The notes under the pieces were generated by a model. The model saw nothing but the letters and a program-made list of their open reading frames with translations, was not told where the DNA came from and made no database searches. A stretch of DNA of 64,000 nucleotides from the NCBI RefSeq assembly GCF_932526225.1, contig NC_064046.1, positions 2,542,001 to 2,606,000 of the forward strand, in the 5' to 3' direction. Of the stretch, positions 1 to 10,000 are shown one piece after another. Source of the DNA: Nematostella vectensis (taxonomy: Eukaryota; Cnidaria; Anthozoa; Actiniaria; Edwardsiidae). A program made the position numbers and the translations under genes. The first letter of the stretch is position 1; every line of letters starts with the position of its first letter.

Positions 1-154
1 GGTCCAACTCGAACTCTTCACCACTAGAAATCCCTCCTACCTCACTGTCCACATTACTCTCTACATCGCTCTTTTCATTCATAAGAATTTCTGCAACTTC
101 TTGAGCTGTAAATCGCTGTTGATCGTTACGTGGTCGCTTACTCGAAGACGCCAT
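1..154 (-). CDS. N-terminal fragment of a possible piggyBac-type transposase
   Basis: An open frame on the minus strand starts with ATG at 154 and runs off the left edge (51 codons visible). It begins MASSSKRPRND, then has a segment reading RFTAQEVAEIL, followed by a strongly acidic, serine-rich stretch (repeated E, D, S, G). A short basic start, an FTAxEA/EVxxIL segment and an acidic linker are typical of piggyBac-derived (PGBD) proteins, but the catalytic DDD domain would lie outside the window. The frame sits back to back with the GT8 gene that starts at 461 on the other strand. It could instead be an unrelated acidic host protein. Family assignment is inference from a short stretch. Confidence 0.4.
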   Translation of the reverse strand, partial: MASSSKRPRNDQQRFTAQEVAEILMNEKSDVESNVDSEVGGISSGEEFELD

Positions 155-460
155 TTTAGATTTTGACCAGAGCAAGCATGAAGCAGGGATTATAATCAAA
201 ACTATGGCTAGCCAATCAAATCCCTGTATAAAAAAACTCTGCAGTCTGATTGGGTATATCTCATTAGCCATTGTGAAGACTTTTTTGTTTTAAATAATAA
301 CAAAAACATTGCTATGACAACGGATGGGAAATAAGACCCCTGCTTAGCATCATTGTGTTCCGAGAATCTTGACGTTGTTTTATGTAACTTGTTGGAGAAT
401 TTTATATAAACTTACAACGCGACGAGTGAACTTTCTCAGCCAAGAAAGGGTTTACAAAGT

Positions 461-2933
461 ATGGATAAAAAAATGCAACAGCGTAAAAATAATGCACAAG
501 GTAAGTACCAATTTATTTATATATCCTAATCATAGGAACACTACCTGAATATAACTAAATAAACTATCGAACTAAATAAACTATATAAATATTGCGTCGC
601 AAAAGCCGTAAAAACAAACAAGCGCCTGGGTCTTCCTAACCGAGTAGGCCTAAAACCAATGATGTCCAAAGCTTATCGAAAACATTTGTAAGATATTTAG
701 ATATATTTACTTCGAACAAGAGCTGTGATTTGAGGTTTTGACGGGCTTGAAGAAATAGATAAAATGTGACCCGGTAAGGGAAAACGTACACTAGAGAAAA
801 AGCGTTCTGGCTATGGCGAAACATGTCGTTCGACGGATTATGCAGAACGCTTTTACGATATTCAGAACCATATCAGGTTTCTACGAGAAACGATCTCCGA
901 TTTTCAAGATCGTTTCTCCGAAGTCAAGATCGTCTGTCCGAAGGCACCCGCCCTGTTACACGGTAGGAAAAGAGCAGATTGGGATGTACTAAAACATACA
1001 TGTTGCTATTTGACATGACCCCTCTCCTTATCAGACATTCTTGTTGTATTGATTTGCAGCTATGGCAGCAAGAAACTTTTCCGCATTCCGTAATCCACGG
1101 GACTCACCCGCGTCCCGTAACCCTCGGGACTCACCAGCGTCCCGAAACCCTTGGGACTCACCAGCGTCTCGTAACCCTCGGGACTCACCCGCATTCCGTA
1201 ATCCACGGGACTCACCCTCGTCCCGTAACCCTTGGGACTCACCAGCGTCCCGAAACCCTTGGGACTTACCAGCGTCTCGTAACCCTTGGGACTCATCCGC
1301 ATTCCGTAATCCACGGGACTCACCCTCGTCCCGTAACCCTTGGGACTCACCAGCGTCCCGAAACCCTTGGGACTTACCAGCGTCTCGTAACCCTTGGGAC
1401 TCATCCGCATTCCGTAACCCACGGGACTCACCCGCATTCCGTAACCCTCGGGACTCACCCTCGTCCCGTAACCCTCGGGACTCACCCTGGTCCCGAAACC
1501 CTTGGGACTTACCAGCGTCTCGTAACCCTTGGGACTCATCCGCATTCCGTAACCCACGGGACTCACCCGCATTCCGTAACCCTTGGGACTCACCCTCGTC
1601 CCGTAACCCTTGGGACTCACCAGCGTCCCGAAACCCTTGGGACTTACCAGCGTCTCGTAACCCTTGGGACTCATCCGCATTCCGTAATCCACGGGACTCA
1701 CCCTCGTCCCGTAACCCTTGGGACTCACCAGCGTCCCGAAACCCTTGGGACTTACCAGCGTCTCGTAACCCTTGGGACTCATCCGCATTCCGTAACCCAC
1801 GGGACTCACCCGCATTCCGTAACCCTCGGGACTCACCCTCGTCCCGTAACCCTCGGGACTCACCCTGGTCCCGAAACCCTCAGGACTCACCCACGTCACG
1901 CTGCGCGTGGGTAACGCTCGTGATGCTTGGTGACGGGTACGCTGCGGGCGCTCTGGCCGTCGCACACTCGCTGAGAATGGTGCAAACCAAGCATGATCTC
2001 GTCTGCATGGTAACACCTGACGTCACAAATCCTACCCGTCGACACCTGCGCGTCGTGTACGATGACGTAATCGAGGTGCCGTACATTCGGCAGAAATGTC
2101 GCTTGTTTTTGTCACCTGACCAATCCCGGATGTACAACGACTGGATCGAGTTCTCGTTCACCAAGTGGAACTGCCTCAACCTGGTGCAGTACGAGCGAGT
2201 GATGTTTATAGACGCAGACATGGTCGTCAAGGTGAACAGTGATGATCTATTTGAGTTACCCGCTCCAGCGTCCGCCATGACTTATCACGAGCGCAAAATT
2301 CCACCCGAGCACGGGGAACTTGTTTCTCCTAGGGAAATGTTTAGAAAAGCGTACAACAAGTATAGCTTTGTTGCCTGTGCGGGGCTTGCATTGTTTCGCC
2401 CTGACAAGCGTGACTTCGAATCGTTTCTTCATTACATTCACTCTTCAGAAGTTTTCGGTGAGAATTTTCTGACAATGTCTGGCGCCGACGAGGTGGCTAT
2501 CAGCCTTTTCTACGCACGCAAGGGTGTATCCTGGACTCATATTCACCACCGCTATAATGTTGTCTCGTGGAGGGCACAGTGGATTCTACCTCATGAACCC
2601 TACATTCTGCATATCTTCGGGCGACCCAAACCGTGGGAGAAGGGGTGCGACTGGCCAGACCCGGATTGGTGGGGCGTGGTCGATGACCTGCTGGGGTCTC
2701 ACCCCGATCTTAGTGAGCTTTACCCCCCTCGTCCTACGGTAAACGAAACAACGGAGATAGAAGAGCACGTAATGGGTGATCTGCCGTCAAATAACTACAC
2801 ATCAAAAAACTGTATTCTCCACACCGAAATTAAGCAAGACCTAAACAAAAACAATCAAGTCGATGACCCTATGTTATTTCCTACTTCCGTGCTCTCAGAG
2901 CTGCGTATTATTAATTGTGATGACAGCGATTAA
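461..2933 (+). CDS. Glycosyltransferase family 8 (glycogenin-like) with N-terminal 9-residue repeats
   Basis: Two exons are proposed: 461-500 (ATG, ends phase 1 at a GTAAGT donor) and 1060-2933 (acceptor TTGCAG, TAA stop), giving 637 aa. The GT8 domain begins near residue 300 with the strand CAWVTLVMLGDGYAAGALAV. It contains the metal/nucleotide-sugar DxD motif DADMVV (codons from 2211) and the late family motif HIFGRPKPW. GT8 enzymes transfer sugar from UDP- or GDP-sugars with retention; sequence style is glycogenin/p13-like, and the acceptor is unknown. No signal peptide or membrane anchor is seen, so a cytosolic protein is likely. Residues from about 24 to 293 are thirty copies of RNPxDSPAS. 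The exon 1 phase fits only if the array is read as protein, which supports its translation. An acceptor hidden in the array could shorten the protein. AATAAA lies at 3045. Confidence 0.72.
1089..1898 (+). repeat. 27-bp coding minisatellite, 30 units
   Basis: Thirty contiguous 27-bp units encode RNP[R/W]D[S/L][P/S][A/S/W][S/F] in the GT8 frame. Because 27 is divisible by 3, the other forward frame and a reverse frame are also open, so openness alone does not prove coding. Higher-order blocks of four or five units (about 108 or 135 bp) recur, which indicates recent expansion by unequal exchange. The array ends abruptly where the GT8 domain begins. Confidence 0.95.
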
Positions 2934-3514
2934 AAATCTTGGTTATCATGACGTTCAAATAATGCGATGTTGATTTTATGTTCTGTGATTAATGTTGTGG
3001 GACGATTTATGTGGTTCAAGGAAAACAAGAGCAAAGTGAATGATAATAAACTACTAAAAAGGGCGAGGATAACCTAGGTATAACAGCTAAGGGAAACTTT
3101 ATTCTCCCCAACTTAGGTAACATTGCCTTTTTTAAATCATTTTGAAAAGTAGAATTGTTATTTTATACGTTAGCTTATAACTGTTAGAATAGAACTGCAT
3201 TAAATATAGGAAATATCCAATTTTCAATGTTTAATTGTTTGTTTGTTTATTGTCGTTTAATTCGCTTATGGCGGACATATTAAAAACCACAACAAAATGA
3301 CTCGTAATTATCTGGACAACATCTTTATTTCTCATTCTATGTACATTGTCCTTTAAGGACTAGTACATGTAATTTTGAACCCTCTATCTATAAATAAATA
3401 GTAAGGGTAACGCCTCGCGCAAATAACACAAACACCGCCGTCATTGGAAAACACCACAATGGTGACAAATACGCGTGCTAATTTCACGTAAATGTGAAAA
3501 AAAGCAGTTTTACG
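2934..3514. other. GT8 3' flank and intergenic DNA
   Basis: AT-rich sequence after the GT8 stop. AATAAA at 3045-3050 is a plausible polyadenylation signal. No convincing exon is seen on either strand. Confidence 0.5.
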
Positions 3515-3800
3515 GTCGAATCCGTTGTATCGCGAAGCCGCATTTTCAAAAGATCGATTTGTTTTTGTCTTTTGGGATTTGCTATTCCCCCAGTCAAATT
3601 ATTCTAAGCCAATCAGATTCTTGCCATCTCTCGCCTAGTGCAGTTGCCTGGCTTCCTCTCGCGACACTGATTTTCATCCAGATAGCCAGGGAAGTGCACA
3701 AAGCGAGACTCTGATTGTCTCAGAATGGTTTTACTGACGGAATAGAAAACAAAAACAAATCGTGTTTTGAAAACGCGGGTCGCGATACAACGGATTCGAC
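3515..3800. mobile_element. Palindromic non-autonomous DNA element (core)
   Basis: The segment beginning GTCGAATCCGTTGTATCGCG at 3515 reappears inverted, ending CGCGATACAACGGATTCGAC at 3800. The inverted similarity extends inward about 60 bp on each side and more weakly outward to roughly 3430 and 3910. The centre holds no coding frame. This is the form of a MITE; no clean target duplication was identified. Confidence 0.6.
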
Positions 3801-4408
3801 AGTAAGCAGCGGTATCGATGTGTTGCGCGCGGCATTGTTTTTCCTTTTCGACAATGTTTGTGCCGCTTGCACGAGACTGAAACACCACAGTACCGCCAAT
3901 ACACTCGCTGAGAACATTTCTTATATCATTAAAGCACTCATTAAACCTTACACAAATGAAAAGCTAAATATTTACAATAAATAGCGATTCGTAATTTTTA
4001 TACCTCTAAAAACACTTCCAAACTGATCCATTTTCGTTTGAACTGGTAACAAAACAAGCACCGCCACAATGTTTTAAAATGGCGGGAAATTAAATCTAAA
4101 AAAAGAAATCACGCTCTGTTTATAAGCGCGTTTTTATTTTCCCGCCACTTTTCTTAGTAACTACACTGTTTACAGTATTATATTATCAAGCTAATTAAGT
4201 TACATTATATTTCAGCACTGATACTGGTATTTACATTCAGGATGTTATCTAAACCAACCAATTTCTATATAAAGGTATGGTTTAGGTATTCCCTTTATAA
4301 AAATAGAATCTACAAATATATGATTTTCGCATTTTCTGTTTTCTTTTATATTTGTACTTCGAATGTGTGCTTGATATCAAATTAAAAAAAAGGATTATCG
4401 AAATACTT

Positions 4409-4916
4409 ACAGTGAGGACACAGGAAGCGGGTCATGCTGAACAACTTTGACCAAGCAGATTCGGCTTGAGCACCGTAAACATTTTGAAAAAAAAAGTTCA
4501 GCCAATGAGAAACGCCGGACGTTGGTAATTTGATCTTGTACGCGTAAGTCGAGGGCAGGAAAGCGGCTGGGTCACTCGTAAAAATACGAGTGATAAACAA
4601 ACGTCCGGCGTTTCTTATTGGCTGAACTTTTTTTTTTTCAAAATGTTTACTGTTGCGTCTTTCCTGATTTAACAGTTCGGATTAAACCACGAGATTTAAC
4701 TCAATGAAACAAGACACAAATTTACTAAAAACAAGATGGCGTCGCCGCTCGCTCACATGTGTACTCACGCGCGCATGCCTGGTGTGCGCTCGGCATCAGG
4801 TTCACACGGCCAACTGGGCAACAGGCCTTTACAGACATAACATTTACGTTGTTCAAGCCGAATCTGATTGGACAATGTTGTCCAACATGGCCCGCTTTCT
4901 GTGTCCTCACTTTAAT
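4409..4916. mobile_element. Nested inverted-repeat element
   Basis: Two palindromes are nested. The outer arms (about 4409-4476 and 4836-4916) share GTGAGGACACAG, AGCGGG and CAGATTCGGCTTGA in inverted order. The inner arms (4475-4522 and 4604-4650) share GTAAACATTTTG, GTTCAGCCAAT and AACGCCGGACGTT in inverted order. No transposase frame is present. Either one MITE has inserted beside or inside another, or a single element carries subterminal inverted repeats. Confidence 0.6.
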
Positions 4917-7088
4917 AGTGATTCCCGGGCTTAGATTTACCTATTTTTCATAAAGTTTGAAAAAGCGCCTCCAATATTAAAAACAAAATGTAAATGCAAT
5001 TTTTAAATCAAAATCGAGTATTAATGCAATTTGAGTATTCGACATTTTAAAAAACAGTTATGCTACAAATTCTTGACCCTATTCGACAGCATAAAATATC
5101 AAATTGACGAATTCTGCTATCCCAATATAATAGATTTTGATATTTTTTGCCACACGGGAAAATAATGGTGGCGCGAAGTCCTCTGAATTTGTTTAGAAAT
5201 TCGTTTTCTTTTATATTTTTAATAAACACTTTCGCTGAGTTAAAGTATTTGTGGTTGGTCGTATTATTCACAAATTCCTATTCAACAAAAGATTGTCGTG
5301 GCGATAGATAATATCGAAACAACTCTCTACTCGCGCGCGCAAATCTTCACAAACAAAGTTATCTTTGTTTTATTCTTTGAGTCGCCATACAAACATTTTG
5401 TATCTTCATGAACAGGAGTTTCATTTCAGTACTGTGTCAATTCTATGTCGAGTGGGAGCCTTCAGTGACATGTTTCAAATCACGCCAAACCCATTCACCG
5501 AGTGTCCAACTCCAGTCAATAATAACACGAAAAAAAGCGGCCATGTTAACATCCAGTTGAAAAACATGTACTTTTCATTGTAAGAGATTGAAGCTCAATT
5601 AGCATGAGTCAAGGAGGTCTACCTTCTCTTAGCATGAGCTAGACGAATAAAAACAGTAATTTTTGAGCGTGTGCAAAACAAACTGACATTAAGAATATAC
5701 GCTAAGTTTCGTTAAAAACCGCTTAGTTTTAAGTCACTTTCAATCTGTCGGTTAAGAGGATTACCCGGAAGCTTTCATTTAATTCGTAAAAGACAACTAA
5801 ATGTAAAAAGAATCAACGAAACAATAAAGTAAACAACACAAATCAGTGTTATTCAAAAGCAGTAATGCCATACTAAGATCTGTTACATTTACGCGACATT
5901 GCAAACAACCAGCCCTCAATAACTTAACCCTCCCCGCATGACTAAATACCCATTTTCAACATAAATACCAATTAATGTTCAATTACCAATGTGCTTAATT
6001 TGCCGCAGAACCGATGCTATAAAACTATACAAAGGGCACCATGATCCTAATTGAACATATATTACATGTGATTAATAATATTTAATTTCATTTTTTTAAA
6101 CAAAATAGGCCGATCACATTTAAGGTAATACAGTACGTTACAATTTAAGGTGATTGAAGAATAATAATAATAATAATAAAAGAACCCAAAGAACTAGGAT
6201 TTGCGAAAGACCCAGGGATCAAATGATTGTTGGGAAAAAATTATTTCCTTTGTTATTTCCTTTTTTAGTTAAGTATTTTTTTGTAAGCTCACGGCAAATT
6301 TTCAATCATTTCTATTTTTTTTAACAATTCAAAACATATTTAATTTTGCACAAAGGTGGCGGAAGAGATTGCCTGACCCGTTAAGTTATCGACCCATATT
6401 GTTAGTTACCTAGCTATACCGGTTTTGATGTAGTCTCTTTGCAGCCACTAGTGAGAAGGGGGGGGGGGGGGGGGGGGATTGCGAGACTCCGGGGGCTGCG
6501 AAGGAGACTCTGTTGCCGGATTGTGTGACACCGTGGTGTGTGATTCATCCAAGGGGCGATCATTTACGGAGAACCCAAGTTAAATAGCTATACAGCTAAT
6601 AATTTACGGGTTACCTAGCTATACCATTTCTGATGTAGTGTGCCGGAATTTTTTTCAAGGGGCGATCACTTCCTCCTCACTCTCCGGAAGCGCGCAATCA
6701 CATAGAACTTGTAGCTTGTACGTTATTGAGTCTGGAAATAGTGTTGCCTTGGTTTAGTATATTGGGTTTTATAAGAAGAAAATACTATTGTAATTCATTA
6801 AGCAGGAAATAATTTACTATTAATACAGCCGAACTTGCAAGCACCGACACATTTTTAAAAGCGCACGGACGATTATACAAGAACTTCAAGATTTTAGGCG
6901 GGAACAAAATAGCTTTAAAGGCGGGAAAAATAATTTCGGTAGACGGGGTGGGGGGGGGGGGGGGGGGGTTGGGGTGGTGGAAGTACAATTGCTCGACAAG
7001 GGCACAAAAAATGGCGAGTAAGTGGCTCACCCCGACATGCTTCGCGCAAAATTACACAGGGATCCCGTGCTTCTCATGCAACACTCAC
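4917..7088. other. Gene-poor 3' region of the transporter locus
   Basis: AT-rich DNA with poly-G runs near 6460-6477 and 6949-6968. The last coding exon of the minus-strand transporter (C-terminal cytosolic tail, entered in phase 1) should lie here or further left, but no acceptor followed by a recognisable LAT tail could be found. No other gene is seen. Confidence 0.4.
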
Positions 7089-10000
7089 CGACTCCATTAA
7101 GGAACCACTTGGGCGCGACTTTGAAGTAGACGAAGACAAGGTAAAAAGGTATACCCGCGAGGATGAACAGCAGACAGTAGAACGACTCGAGAGGTGCCTC
7201 GTAAAACGGTGCGATGATGAGGTATAGGGACGCCAACAGAACCATAATCGGTACAAGCAAAGGCACCTAGAGCAGAATACAGTTAGACATTTAGTAAAGG
7301 TACCAAGTGGAGAACACAGTCAGACATTTAGCAAAGGTACCAAATGGAGAATACAGTCAGACATTTAGCAAAGGTACCAAGTGGAGAATACAGTCAGACA
7401 TTTAGCAAAAGTGCCACGTGGAGAATACATCAGACATTTATCAAAGGTACCAAGTGGAGAACACATCAGACATTTAACAAAGGTACCAAGTGAAGAACAC
7501 AGTCAGACATTTAACAAAGGTACCAAGTGGAGAACACAGACAGACATTTATCAAAGGTACCAAGTGGAGAACACAGTCAGACATTTTTCAAAGGTGCCAC
7601 AAGGAGAATACATCAGACATTTATCAAAGGTACCAAGTGGAGAAGACATCAGACATTTAGCAAGGGAACCAAGTGGAGAACACATCAGACGTTTAGCAAA
7701 GGTACCAAGTGGAGAGCACAGTCAGACATTTATCAAAGGTACCACGTGGAGAATACAGTTAGACATTTAGCAAAGGTACCAAGTGGAGATCACAGTCAGA
7801 CATTTAGCAAAGGTACCAAGTGGAGAACACATCAGACATTTATAAAAGGTACCACGTGGAGAATACAGTTAGACATTTAGCAAAGGTACCAAGTGGAGAT
7901 CACAGTCAGACATTTATCAAAGGTACCAAGTGGAGAACACATCAGACATTTATTAAACGTACCACGTGGAAAATACAGTTAGACATTTAGCAAAGGTACC
8001 AAGTGGAGATCACAGTCTGACATTTATCAAAGGTACCAAGTGGAGAACACAGACAGACATTTATCAAAGGTACCAAGTGGAGAACACATCAGACATTTAG
8101 CAAAGGTACCAGGTGGAGAACACAGACAGACATTTATCAAAGGTACCAAGTGGAGAACACAGTCAGACATTTTTCAAAGGTGCAACGTGGAGAATACATC
8201 AGACATTTATCAAAGGTACCAAGTGGAGAACACAGTCAGACATTTAGCAAGGGAACCAAGTGGAGAACTTACAGACGTTTAGCAAAGGTACCAGGTGGAG
8301 AACACAGTCAGACATTTATCAAAGGTACCAAGTGGAGAACACAGTCAGACATATATCAAAGGTACCACGTGGAGAATACAGTTAGACATTTATCAAAGGT
8401 ACCACGTGGAGAATACAGTTAGACATTCAGCAAAGGTACCAAGTGGAGAACACAGTCAGACATTTAGCAAAGGTACCAAGTGGAGAACACATCAGACATT
8501 TAGCAAAGGTACCAGGTGGAGAACACAGTCAGACATTTATCAAAGGTACCAAGTGGAGAACACAGTCAGACATTTATCAAAGGTACCACGTGGAGAATAC
8601 AGTTAGACATTCAGCAAAGGTACCAAGTGGAGAACACAGTCAGACATTTAGCAAAGGTATCAAGTGGAGAACACAGTCAGACATTTAGCAAAGTTACCAG
8701 GTGGAGAACACAGTCGAACATTTATCAAAAGTACCACGTGGAGAATACAGTTAGACATTCAGCAAAGGTACCAAGTGGAGAACACAGTCAGACATTTAGC
8801 AAAGGTGCCTAGCGAAGAAACATTCAGATAAAGTAGGGTAAAGTAGATCAACGATAATAGGGATGAGAAATGATACCTAGCGATGAATAGCGTCAGTTAT
8901 ATTAGCATAAAATGGACCTTTAAAGATCGAGATGAAAAATGGTACCTAGTGGAGAACGCGGAGAACAGAATCCGTTTTTTTTAGCATAAAATATATATCA
9001 GCCTGGAGCAGCCCACACTCATCGTTGACAGGTGCGTAACAAGGGGGATGTCTTTTGTTACGGAATAGTTGGATAAACAGCCACATTTGTGTACTTTTTA
9101 CAATCAAGTCTAATTTGGCGCATTTCAACTCTATCCACCTCTCGCAAATCAACCCTGGCTAAGCTATACGCCATTCTTAGTAACCAAAGCTATCACATTG
9201 CCCTCTCAATAAATAAATAAATAAATAAATAAACAAACAAACAAACAAACAAACAAACAAACAAACAAATAAATAAATGGATGTATGAATGAAATAAAAT
9301 AGGATGCAACGTTAAGTACATGAACGCACCTTATACGGTCTTTCCATCTCGGGTTTCCTATATCGTAACCATAGTAACGCGGAGACTGTGCTGCCATAGA
9401 AGACCCAGGCGGCGAAGCTAAAGTAATTGATGAGCGTCTCAAAACTGCTGGAGTCCGGTAACAACATCAACCAGGCGATGATACTCTGAGGACGGAGATT
9501 GATAGAACATAGATTCTCCTTACTTGGTCTCACATTATCTCCATTAATAACATTGGGAGAATTCAAAGGGAGGTAATAGTTCTACACAGAAGAGTAAGTC
9601 TCTTTGTATCCACTCGGTTCAGAGTCACGCAAGCGTTATTCGACTCCAACCAGAGCGGCTAAAAAGGAGACTAACACAAAGTGTAAAAAGATCAATCAGG
9701 GGGTTGGGGTCGGCAGGTACTTATTTGTCAAACACACACTATTACATCGGTGACAACTACGGTCTTTGGAAAAACTACCCTGCTAGCAGATCTTTCTTCC
9801 TGTTTGTTTCTATCAGTTCACTTATCCGTGTCGCGAGTTTGTTCTTTCGCGTTCTCGTTTGTTTGTGTCCGCGGGAGAAACCTCTGTCGACAGCCGCTAA
9901 CGAATCCCGTTGAGCATGCGCATTAGTCACCTCCACGTTTTCGGGGGTAGTCACATGGTTTAACCGATTGTTTTCAGAGGTGTGACAGCTTTTAGGAATT

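Noticed and set aside
979-2016. Other open frames over the 27-bp array (plus frame of TLGTHPRPV type, minus frame of VSPKGYGT type)
   Set aside because: A 27-bp unit keeps several frames open; neither frame continues into a recognisable domain.
6785-7030. Minus frame with a poly-Pro stretch as possible last transporter exon
   Set aside because: No acceptor in the required phase and no resemblance to LAT C-termini; the proline run is the poly-G tract at 6949.
7381-8812. Overlapping plus-strand frames of [16 protein letters not shown] type
   Set aside because: Translations of the 37-bp minisatellite, interrupted at irregular units and on the strand opposite the transporter.
7254-8815. CRISPR-like array
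   Set aside because: Units are contiguous without unique spacers and lie in a eukaryotic intron.
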